Shown here piece after piece: positions 1-5,693 of a stretch of DNA of 5,874 nt. Where the stretch lies: positions 1 to 5,874 of the forward strand of contig CAMTPD010000117.1 in the NCBI GenBank assembly GCA_947074265.1. The letters are read 5' to 3'. The position numbers and the translations under genes were made by a program. The stretch's first letter is position 1; each line of letters starts with the position of its first letter. This stretch comes from an uncultured Porphyromonadaceae bacterium. Lineage in GTDB: Bacteria; Bacteroidota; Bacteroidia; Bacteroidales; CAMTPD01. Under the pieces are notes generated by a model. It was not told the DNA's origin and did no database searches. It was given only the letters and a program-made list of their open reading frames with translations.

Positions 1-48
1 ACGTGATTTGTAATCTCGGGGTCGTTGGTTCGAATCCGACAAGAGGCT
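1..48 (+). tRNA. tRNA-Thr(UGU), 3' part (5' end outside window)
   Basis: The sequence begins at about tRNA position 26. The anticodon loop TTTGTAA (7-13) carries anticodon TGT at 9-11, which reads ACA (Thr). The anticodon stem is 2-6 with 14-18 and has one T-T mismatch in the middle. The variable loop GGGTC (19-23) is of normal length. The T arm is GTTGG / TTCGAAT / CCGAC (24-40), and the acceptor 3' strand AAGAGGC (41-47) is followed by discriminator T48. CCA is not encoded, so it must be added after transcription. The D arm and 5' acceptor strand lie upstream of the window, so the acceptor pairing cannot be checked here. Confidence 0.87.
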
Positions 49-55
49 CAAAAAA

Positions 56-84
56 GGAAGTTGATTCGTCAGCTTCCTTTTTTT
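56..84 (+). terminator. Rho-independent terminator of the tRNA-Thr transcript
   Basis: A 9-bp stem (56-64 with 69-77, one G-T pair) closes on a stable TTCG tetraloop (65-68) and is followed directly by seven T residues (78-84). It starts 8 nt after the mature tRNA 3' end, as expected for the end of a tRNA transcription unit. An A run (51-55) on the other side could give weak termination from the opposite strand. Confidence 0.9.
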
Positions 85-192
85 GTATCCCTACGTTTCC
101 TCCCTGTACATACTCCTTCTCTTTTTTTTAACTCCATACATCCTTTTGCGTTTTCCATATTCAAGGTTTCTATTCACTACATGGTTTTATTT

Positions 193-324
193 CAAATCGA
201 ATGAAGAGTGAATCGTTTGATGCCCATCGAACGATTTAAAGATAACGAAGAATAAATCGTCAGGTGCCGACCTGACGATTCAAACATAGTGAAGACTGAA
301 TTGTCAGGTCGGCACCTGACGATT
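193..324. repeat. Tandem array of three 44-bp units, each with a 26-nt palindrome
   Basis: Three adjoining units of exactly 44 bp (193-236, 237-280, 281-324) each consist of an 18-nt linker and a 26-nt hairpin-forming palindrome. The linkers share the pattern YAAA-N6-GAAGA-NTR, with GAAG at 203, 247 and 291, always 8 nt before the palindrome. All palindromes begin AATYGT and end ACGATT. Unit 1 (211-236) has 12-bp arms with TTGATG/CATCGA near the centre and a CC loop. Units 2 (255-280) and 3 (299-324) have 11-bp arms with CAGGT/ACCTG and a 4-nt loop, GCCG in unit 2 and CGGC in unit 3. The arms differ between units 1 and 2, but base pairing is kept, which suggests that the fold or dyad itself is maintained. 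No T run follows any hairpin, so they are not ordinary terminators. Candidate roles are a multi-site operator, a dispersed palindromic repeat family, or a structured RNA. Function is unknown. Confidence 0.9.
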
Positions 325-504
325 CGAAGTTCATAAGGTTTATTTTGAAACATAATAGAGTTTGGGACGAAAGAAAACGATGCCGTAGAATGGACAACGG
401 CGATCCGATTCGGAAGGATTGGGAGAAGTCGTTGTGTTCAGTCCAGGTTTAAACTTTAACAGAAGCCATTCTTAAAACTACATCTTCAAGTCGAAACAAA
501 TGCG

Positions 505-512
505 TAGTTTTG
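505..512 (+). promoter_or_regulatory. Possible Bacteroidota -7 element of the comB-like gene
   Basis: TAGTTTTG fits the Bacteroidota -7 consensus TAnnTTTG exactly and lies 26 nt before the ATG at 538, which would give a very short leader. No clear -33 TTTG is seen about 19-21 bp upstream, so the assignment rests on one half of the promoter only. Confidence 0.35.
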
Positions 513-537
513 TCTATTCAATCAAAAGAGTTCGATT

Positions 538-1266
538 ATGCAAAAAATTGATGTTTGTTTTTCCCCGATGATGTATCCGGCCTATCGCGACGATGATGCG
601 GTGGTTGTAATTGTTGATGTGTTCAGAGCGTCGACGTCGATGTGTACGGCATTGGCAAACGGTGCTTCGGCAATCATTCCGGTTGCGTCGGTAGAAAAAG
701 CAGAAGCTTACAAGGAGCAAGGCTACCTTGTAGGAGCCGAAAGAAACGTTGTGAAGTGCGATTTTGCCGATTTTGGTAATTCTCCCTTCGACTACACTAA
801 AGAGGTCGTAGAAGGCAAGGATATTGTATTTACAACGACCAATGGAACAAAGGCGATAGAGGTTGCCTCGAATGCTGTACGTGTCATTGTGGGGGCATTC
901 ATCAATATAGGAGCGGTGGCATCATATTGTTTGCAGACCAAACGCGATGTGGTTGTGTTGTGTGCAGGCTGGAATGATAAGTTTTGCATGGAGGATACGT
1001 TGTTTGCGGGCGCCTTGGCCAATTTGTTGGTTGAGACCGGCGAATACATGCACGCTTCGGATTCGGCGTTTGTAGCCAATGAAATGTGGCTTACACACGA
1101 AGAGCATCTCGAGAACTATATATCAATCTCGGATCATTACGAGCGTTTGGTGCAAAATAATCTGTCGGATTCGATCGAATACTGCCTAAGTACAGATGTA
1201 GTGAGCGTGGTGCCTGAGTTGCACGACGAAGATGGAACAATGATTTTACTTGCTGCAACGGAGTAA
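538..1266 (+). CDS. comB: ComB-family 2-phosphosulfolactate phosphatase-like protein
   Basis: A soluble protein of 242 residues with no signal peptide, normal in length for the ComB family (about 230-250). Family hallmarks appear in order: the N-terminal VDVFRAST block (27-33 region) followed by ALANGA (38-43), GAER (66-69), FGNSP (79-83), TTTNGT (99-104), LCAGW (141-145), the acidic pair ED (152-153) before AGAL, and a C-terminal VVPEL...DG segment. The characterised archaeal ComB removes phosphate from 2-phosphosulfolactate in coenzyme M synthesis and depends on Mg2+. Bacteria of this type do not make coenzyme M, so the true substrate here is open. The ATG at 538 is chosen because the conserved beta strand QKIDVCFSP follows directly; a purine-rich AAAAGAG sits at 524-530. 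The gene appears monocistronic, closed by the terminator at 1334. Family assignment is firm; the reaction is only inferred. Confidence 0.85.
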   Translation: MQKIDVCFSPMMYPAYRDDDAVVVIVDVFRASTSMCTALANGASAIIPVASVEKAEAYKEQGYLVGAERNVVKCDFADFGNSPFDYTKEVVEGKDIVFTTTNGTKAIEVASNAVRVIVGAFINIGAVASYCLQTKRDVVVLCAGWNDKFCMEDTLFAGALANLLVETGEYMHASDSAFVANEMWLTHEEHLENYISISDHYERLVQNNLSDSIEYCLSTDVVSVVPELHDEDGTMILLAATE

Positions 1267-1333
1267 AAGCATACTGACTTAAATGTGTGAGGGTTATAAA
1301 CCGAAGCGCAGAAAAGCGAGAATAATAAAAAAG

Positions 1334-1362
1334 AAAAGAGCGATTGATGTCGCTCTTTTTTT
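1334..1362. terminator. Bidirectional terminator between convergent comB-like gene and btuB
   Basis: A 10-bp stem (1334-1343 with 1350-1359, core AGAGCGA/TCGCTCT) closes on a 6-nt loop TTGATG. On the + strand it runs into T1356-1362. On the - strand the A-rich stretch 1327-1337 becomes a T tract. It lies 67 nt after the comB-like stop and 26 nt beyond the end of the receptor gene on the other strand, so it can end both convergent transcripts. Confidence 0.85.
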
Positions 1363-1388
1363 ATATGGGTTAGGTAACAAATTGCTTT

Positions 1389-3311
1389 TTAAAGGTGAAT
1401 AAGCAGACTTCCCGAAAACGATCGCAACGGCATCGGGTAGTATTGTGTAGACTCGTAGTATGCGTTGAATAGATTATCGACGCGTAGCTTTGCAGTCATG
1501 TCTACTTTGTGTATTTTGAAACGATATCCGGCCTCTGCATCGTGTATCGTATATGGGTTTGTTTTGTACGAGTGATCGGTTGTGGTGTAGCGTACACCTG
1601 TATAACTTACCGTGTAGCCGACGAAGAAGTTGCGAAACTCTCCTTTGTACTTTGCGTTGGCCTTCAACTTAGGAATATACGGTAGCTGTTTGTTGTATGT
1701 CTTGTTGTACAGGTCATCGGGATTGGATTTATTTAATGATAACGTGTAGCCAAGATTAAACAACAATAGATTGCTTACTTTCTTGATGTTAAAAGCTCCT
1801 TCTGCCGAAAATTCGAATCCGTGAGAAAGTACTTTGTAGATGTTTTGTGGTGCCCAAAAATAGCTTTCGGTTGGCAACCAAACAATCCAGTTTTCGATGT
1901 TCATACGATAGTACGACGCATTTGCCTTAATGCCCAAGTTGCTGAAGCGTTGTGTATAGGCCAGTGAAACGTCGTAGCTCATTCCTTGTTCGGGTTTGAG
2001 GTTTGGATTCCCGCCAGGCTTCCAATACAAATCGTTCATTGAAGGGTAATGGTAGTTGTAGGCTGTACTGGCCTTGAGCGAAAGTATTTCGGGGATAAGC
2101 GCAAAGCGACCTCCAGCCGAGAAGGTAGGCATAAAGATGTGATTGTTTGCCTCGCCCATCAAACTTAGGTTGAGTGAAAGCGGAGCAATTGGGGTCCATT
2201 CTGAGCCTACCTGTAGGGTGGCAGTAGAACGAGTACGCTTGCTTACGTCGTAATTCTCTGCGTTGATGCGATCGTGACGCAGGTGGATTGCGCCGTTTAC
2301 CTTCAATAGATCGGTAAACATATAGGTGTAATCGCCCTTTAATACGACCGAATTGCTGGTGTTGTGTTCGCGTCTTCCTTCAAAGTCGTCGTAAGAGACG
2401 TTGTAGTTGAAGATGTCGAGAATGTTGGCTACACGGATATTTAATTCCGACTTGTCGCCGATATTTTGATAACCTACCGTAGCGCGCAGGCTGTGTTGTT
2501 GGTCTTCTTCGTGTTGGGTTTTGACCACGATGATGGGTTGCGGCAGACTTCTTTTGCCGGTTTGAAACCAAATGTTTCCGGTAAGCATTTGTGAAGTGCC
2601 GAGGCGGTAGTATAGTTCTTGCATCAAGCCTCCCATGTTGTAGTCGGCTTCTTTGCGGTGTTCGTAAAACGGATTTACCTGCAATACCTTGTTGAGGTAG
2701 CGGTAATTGTTTTTCGATTGGGTATAATAGGCTCTGGTGTTGCTCTGGAATTTTCCTTTTGTAAAGCGCTTTGATGCGCTAGCGGAATAAGTTTCGTAAG
2801 AGCCAATCTCGACAAATCCATTGGTTTCGTTCTTGTTGGTCCAGTTGGGCATGTTGCCTAGGTTGATACTTCCTCCTAGTGCGCCGGTGCCGTTTTTGAG
2901 GTAGCCGTTGCCATGAAACAACACCACGTCGTCGACAAAGAATACCGGAATACGCGAGAAGTCAACACTTCCGCCCATAGACGAATTGATGTTGATACCA
3001 TTCCAGTTTACTTGTGTGTGATTGGCGGCAGTGCCACGAAACGAAGAGGTTGATAATCCACCTTGTGCCATAGACTTGATGTGGATGAGGCTGTTGTTGG
3101 TCAAGAGTTCGCTTAAGCTTTTAGACTTTGTAGCCTCAAGGGCCTGAGGGTTGATAAAGGTGGTATTGCTGCCGATGTTTGCATCGACACGTTTGGCTTT
3201 TGCAGTAACGGTAACACCTCTCAGGTTAATGGTCGTGTCGGATAAAGATTGACCTGTGGCGATCATCACTGACAGCCACAGGATAACAGAACTTAAAAAT
3301 ATTTTTTTCAT
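1389..3311 (-). CDS. btuB: TonB-dependent outer-membrane cobalamin receptor, BtuB-like
   Basis: A 640-residue protein with an N-terminal signal peptide (MKK, hydrophobic core to about residue 20, likely cut near ATG-QS). A TonB-box-like segment GVTVTA follows (32-37). The plug domain covers roughly 45-155, with STSSFRG (88-93) and the closing GTGALGGSINL block (141-151). The rest is rich in alternating aromatic beta strands of a 22-strand barrel. It includes the receptor-typical GNPNLKPE motif at about residue 430 and a C-terminal DNLFNAYYE strand pair ending SLLIHL. The last residue is Leu rather than the more usual aromatic. Length is close to E. coli BtuB (about 614), and it lacks the extra N-terminal domain of SusC-type proteins. 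The cobalamin assignment rests mainly on context: it is the second gene of a cobalamin-riboswitch operon and starts 13 nt after the BtuG-like gene. It would import B12 across the outer membrane using TonB/ExbBD energy. There is no clear Shine-Dalgarno, which is usual for this phylum. Confidence 0.88.
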   Translation of the reverse strand: MKKIFLSSVILWLSVMIATGQSLSDTTINLRGVTVTAKAKRVDANIGSNTTFINPQALEATKSKSLSELLTNNSLIHIKSMAQGGLSTSSFRGTAANHTQVNWNGININSSMGGSVDFSRIPVFFVDDVVLFHGNGYLKNGTGALGGSINLGNMPNWTNKNETNGFVEIGSYETYSASASKRFTKGKFQSNTRAYYTQSKNNYRYLNKVLQVNPFYEHRKEADYNMGGLMQELYYRLGTSQMLTGNIWFQTGKRSLPQPIIVVKTQHEEDQQHSLRATVGYQNIGDKSELNIRVANILDIFNYNVSYDDFEGRREHNTSNSVVLKGDYTYMFTDLLKVNGAIHLRHDRINAENYDVSKRTRSTATLQVGSEWTPIAPLSLNLSLMGEANNHIFMPTFSAGGRFALIPEILSLKASTAYNYHYPSMNDLYWKPGGNPNLKPEQGMSYDVSLAYTQRFSNLGIKANASYYRMNIENWIVWLPTESYFWAPQNIYKVLSHGFEFSAEGAFNIKKVSNLLLFNLGYTLSLNKSNPDDLYNKTYNKQLPYIPKLKANAKYKGEFRNFFVGYTVSYTGVRYTTTDHSYKTNPYTIHDAEAGYRFKIHKVDMTAKLRVDNLFNAYYESTQYYPMPLRSFSGSLLIHL

Positions 3312-3324
3312 TCGATGAAATAAC

Positions 3325-4371
3325 TTACTTGTTTACGAATAGGATATATTGAGGAATAACACCTACTCTATATGAATTGATCAATTCTCCTTTTGTGTTA
3401 AACTTATGGAGTAAACCACGTTGAGAATAATCGAGAGCGTCACAGATATATACAAATCCTTCAGAAGAAATACCGATGTTATAAAGTGTATTTACTTCTT
3501 CTTTCTTTAATTCGAATAAGCCGGCCGTAGGCATAGCTGTTGCGTCGATAGCAACTTCAAATATATAGTCTGTGTTGTTTTTACTACCGTTGAAGTAAAG
3601 TTTACTTCTTGTTGCATCTGTTTCGAGACGAACGGCATATGACGTAATGCTGATGTCTCCCAATGGAATAGTTTTGATTACGTTTTCAGAGATAGGGTCG
3701 ATACACAGAAGTCCCTTTGGATCAATCACCCAAACTTTGTTGCTCTTGTCAACTACTAGTTTTGAAGAACCACAGGCAGAGGCTTCGATCTTGCGAAGTG
3801 CTTCTAGGTTGTTTACATCGGCAACCAGGATAGAGGCACCAGAGGCGATAAATACTTTTGAACCTACAACAACCAATTGTTCTGTTGCTCCTTCTGTAGG
3901 AATGTACTTCTCGATTGTGTTCGATTCAAGATTGATCAAGATCATCTTGTTGTTCATGTTGGTAACAAGAGCTTGCTTGTCACTAAGTTTAGCAATGTAT
4001 CTAGGGCTGATTTGTTTCTCCGTATCCAAGATGGTTGCTTCCTGCTTGTATGTATCGGCATCAAATACTTCAATTTTAGCAGAGTTGTTAAGTACAGCAT
4101 AGATTTTGTTATTGATGATTGCCAATGACTGACCTACATCACCAAGAGGTCGCTTGTTGATGGCACTAAATACATCTTCAGATACTTGACCGCTTTCAAC
4201 GTTGATCGCGCAAAGGTCTGAGTTTCCTTTTGTAAAGTTTCCTTCACTTAATACAAGGATACGGCTTAGCGTGTTTTGTTCTATCTCCGGAACGCTGTTG
4301 TTGTCGTTCGAACATGACATAAGAAGCCCACATAGCAATAGGCATACTGAAAGAAATAGATTTTTCTTCAT
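3325..4371 (-). CDS. btuG: BtuG-like surface lipoprotein, DUF5074/YncE-type beta-propeller
   Basis: From the chosen start the protein has 348 residues. It opens with MKKNLFL, a hydrophobic stretch and lipobox LMSC, giving lipidation at Cys20. The following SNDNN only loosely resembles the acidic surface-export signal of Bacteroidota lipoproteins. The mature part contains repeated propeller-blade strands, such as LSEGNF (41-46), DVGQSLAIINNKIYAVLNNS with IEVFD after it, KVFIASG, KVWVIDPKG and a closing GVIPQYILF. These resemble the DUF5074/YncE propeller of BtuG, the very high affinity B12-binding lipoprotein of Bacteroides that caps BtuB. An in-frame Met at 4401 would put ten extra charged residues before the signal peptide, so the Met at 4371 is preferred. 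First gene after the cobalamin riboswitch and directly upstream of btuB. No B12-binding residues can be assigned from sequence alone. Confidence 0.85.
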   Translation of the reverse strand: MKKNLFLSVCLLLCGLLMSCSNDNNSVPEIEQNTLSRILVLSEGNFTKGNSDLCAINVESGQVSEDVFSAINKRPLGDVGQSLAIINNKIYAVLNNSAKIEVFDADTYKQEATILDTEKQISPRYIAKLSDKQALVTNMNNKMILINLESNTIEKYIPTEGATEQLVVVGSKVFIASGASILVADVNNLEALRKIEASACGSSKLVVDKSNKVWVIDPKGLLCIDPISENVIKTIPLGDISITSYAVRLETDATRSKLYFNGSKNNTDYIFEVAIDATAMPTAGLFELKKEEVNTLYNIGISSEGFVYICDALDYSQRGLLHKFNTKGELINSYRVGVIPQYILFVNK

Positions 4372-4519
4372 TTTAAAGAATAGGTTTTGCCGCAAACGCA
4401 TTGTTGCGACTTAATTAATAAAATGAATGAAAGAAGAGTAGAGGATACGACGAAGCATACAAGAGATTGGCTTGTTCTAATCCGGTCTCTGCTTTTCACC
4501 CGAAGCATTGATCTCAATG
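4372..4519 (-). other. Leader between cobalamin aptamer and btuG (expression platform)
   Basis: These 148 nt of transcribed leader lie between the aptamer and the lipoprotein start. In RNA sense they begin with a small hairpin CATTG-AGAT-CAATG (4519 to 4506) just after P1. Nearer the gene, RNA bases 4400 to 4388 can form a weak 3-bp stem holding GTTTGCG in its loop. The TTTGC of that loop is complementary to GCAAA in the L5 loop of the aptamer and is a possible kissing partner. No hairpin followed by a T run is visible, so regulation of translation is more likely than termination. Open reading frames on either strand here are judged fortuitous. Confidence 0.5.
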
Positions 4520-4697
4520 AATTATGGCAGGTCTTCTGGCTTTCCTCCGTATCGAAGACAACCTTCCCACCCATAGGGGCAGTGGCTTGTAGTGTCTCTA
4601 CGTTGTGATGAGGTATACAGCTGCGGGTACAGCTCCGACTTTGCATCGGATTCCCTTTTTATTTATCGCTTCGAACGAAGCGGTAAATACCATATTT
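4520..4697 (-). promoter_or_regulatory. Cobalamin (adenosylcobalamin-class) riboswitch aptamer
   Basis: All conserved blocks appear in order in RNA sense. P1 is AAATATGG (4697-4690) pairing with CCATAATT (4527-4520), with one A-A mismatch. P2 is a long hairpin (4688-4661) with one C-A mismatch. Then come AAAAGGGAA and CCGATGCAAAGTCGG (P5/L5), GCTGTACCCGCAGCTGT (near 4633-4617), GCCACTG (4586-4580), GGGAAGG (4568-4562), and the B12 box AGCCAGAAGACCTGCC (4541-4526). The long CCCGCA...GCCACTG...GGGAAGG arrangement is that of class-I (AdoCbl) riboswitches. Binding of the cofactor is expected to reduce expression of the downstream btuG-btuB pair. The family assignment is close to certain from the motifs; the ligand form is inferred from the class. 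Confidence 0.96.
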
Positions 4698-4702
4698 CGT
4701 TG

Positions 4703-4735
4703 CAAAGGTAGATATTCAATTTATGAAATACAAAG
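4703..4735 (-). promoter_or_regulatory. Bacteroidota-type promoter of the btuG-btuB operon
   Basis: In the - strand sense, CTTTG (4735-4731) is a -33 element. A 20-bp spacer separates it from TACCTTTG (4710-4703), a perfect match to the -7 consensus TAnnTTTG. Transcription would begin near 4696-4699, at the first bases of riboswitch P1. The element lies just where the B12 leader needs it, which supports both calls. Confidence 0.8.
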
Positions 4736-4880
4736 ATTCGTTTTTATTATTTTGAACTCTTGCTTTATCTTTCTTACTTTGTTTGAAAGAATTGCCTTGA
4801 ATACAAGTCTTTGGCTATGTTGGTTTTAAGATATGTGTCGTGTGCGATAAAATAGAACTACTTAATACATACTATATACT
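4736..4880. other. AT-rich divergent spacer between B12 operon and oxidoreductase gene
   Basis: This is the start region for the + strand oxidoreductase gene. The best promoter candidate is weak: TTG at 4792-4794, 21 bp, then TATGTTGG at 4816-4823, one base off the -7 consensus. No obvious ribosome binding site precedes the ATG at 4881; the bases before it are ACTATATACT. No further gene is seen. Confidence 0.4.
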
Positions 4881-5693
4881 ATGAAAGACAAGATGGTACG
4901 TTTCGGCGTGATAGGGACAAACTTTATTTCAGATTGGGTAATAACGGGTGCGATGCAAGATCCTCGCTTTAAACTCGTAGCTGTTTGTTCGCGCAAACTT
5001 GAAACAGCGCAGGCTTTTGCTGCAAAATATGGGGCAGAACACTGTTTCGTGTCTATAGAAGAAATGGTGAAAGGTGATGTGGTTGATGCTGTTTATGTCG
5101 CTTCGCCTAATGCTTTACATGCTTCACAAGCTATTTTATGTATGAATCATGGCAAACATGTGTTGTGTGAGAAAGCTTTTGCTTCGAATGTACGTGAAGT
5201 CGATGCTATGATTGATGCGGCAAAACTGAATGGTGTAGCTTTGATGGAGGCGATGAAAACAACATTAACTCCTAATTTTTTGGCGATTCGTGATAATTTG
5301 ACTCGTATTGGAACAGTGCGAAGATATTTTGCATCTTATTGTCAATATTCATCTCGTTATGATAAATACAAGGATGGGATTGTGTTGAATGCTTTCAATC
5401 CTGCATTCTCAAATGGGGCTCTTGTTGATATTGGTGTATATACGATCTATCCGATGGTAGTATTGTTTGGTATGCCTGATTCTATAGAGGCAAATGGGTT
5501 GTTGCTTGACTCTAGTGTCGATGGGCAAGGTTCTATTATTTTTAAATATAAATCAATGGATGCAGTTGTAATGTATTCAAAGATTGCTGATTCATACTTG
5601 CCAATGGAGATTCAGGGAGAGAATGGTTGTCTTACATCTGCTAAAACAAATATCATCTCAATTGTAAAGCTTAACATTAGAAATAGAGTGTAG
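4881..5693 (+). CDS. Gfo/Idh/MocA-family oxidoreductase, probably truncated at the C-terminus
   Basis: A predicted cytosolic NAD(P)-dependent dehydrogenase of 270 residues. The N-terminal Rossmann fold shows FGVIGTNFIS (8-17), where N replaces the second Gly of the usual GxGxxG-type turn; a SR pair (37-38) after strand 2 may contact the nucleotide. VASPNALHA (73-81) and LCEKAFASN (95-103) follow, the latter holding the catalytic Lys98 of the EKP-type motif (Pro replaced by Ala). The C-terminal domain has MEAMK (122-126) and GALVDIGVYTIYPMVVLFG (179-197), with Asp183 and Tyr187 in the positions of the usual D-x-G-x-H/Y signature. The family usually runs to about 315-340 residues. Here the protein ends at IRNRV shortly after the QGENG strand, so the final strand and helix are missing. 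The start could also be Met5 (4893). The substrate, probably a sugar or sugar derivative, cannot be told. Whether the shortened protein is active is uncertain. Confidence 0.82.
   Translation: MKDKMVRFGVIGTNFISDWVITGAMQDPRFKLVAVCSRKLETAQAFAAKYGAEHCFVSIEEMVKGDVVDAVYVASPNALHASQAILCMNHGKHVLCEKAFASNVREVDAMIDAAKLNGVALMEAMKTTLTPNFLAIRDNLTRIGTVRRYFASYCQYSSRYDKYKDGIVLNAFNPAFSNGALVDIGVYTIYPMVVLFGMPDSIEANGLLLDSSVDGQGSIIFKYKSMDAVVMYSKIADSYLPMEIQGENGCLTSAKTNIISIVKLNIRNRV

Larger units (their letters stand above)
85..537. other. Gene-free intergenic region between tRNA-Thr and comB-like gene
   Basis: No convincing protein or RNA gene is visible in these 450 bases. The region holds the 44-bp palindrome array (193-324) and a possible promoter (505-512), both listed separately. 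Between them are two small inverted repeats, GCCGT/ACGGC (382-386 with 397-401) and TCCGA-T-TCGGA (404-414). They are too short to support a call of a structured RNA. The stretch 86-190 is T-rich with no recognisable signal. Confidence 0.6.

Noticed and set aside
193..324. CRISPR array
   Set aside because: Only three units. The 18-nt linkers between palindromes are similar to each other rather than unique, the repeats vary, and there are no cas genes.
193..324. Series of Rho-independent terminators
   Set aside because: None of the three hairpins is followed by a T tract on either strand.
382..414. Structured small RNA built on GCCGT/ACGGC and TCCGA-T-TCGGA
   Set aside because: Stems are only 5 bp, one has a 10-nt loop, and there is no nearby promoter and terminator pair.
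514..1107. Minus-strand reading frames opposite the comB-like gene
   Set aside because: They are antisense shadows of a well-conserved gene, with no motifs or protein-like composition.
3647..4128. Plus-strand reading frames of 151 and 83 codons opposite btuG
   Set aside because: They lie antisense to the lipoprotein gene, have no recognisable motifs and no promoter signal.
1389..4371. SusC/SusD polysaccharide utilisation pair
   Set aside because: The receptor is too short and lacks the SusC N-terminal extension. The lipoprotein is a beta-propeller rather than a helical SusD, and the operon is under a cobalamin riboswitch.
4372..4401. Upstream Met at 4401 as the btuG start
   Set aside because: It would place ten extra residues with several charges ahead of a complete lipoprotein signal peptide that begins at the Met at 4371.
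4368..4829. Reading frames on both strands across the B12 leader
   Set aside because: They run through the conserved riboswitch, whose bases are explained by RNA structure, and the translations look random.
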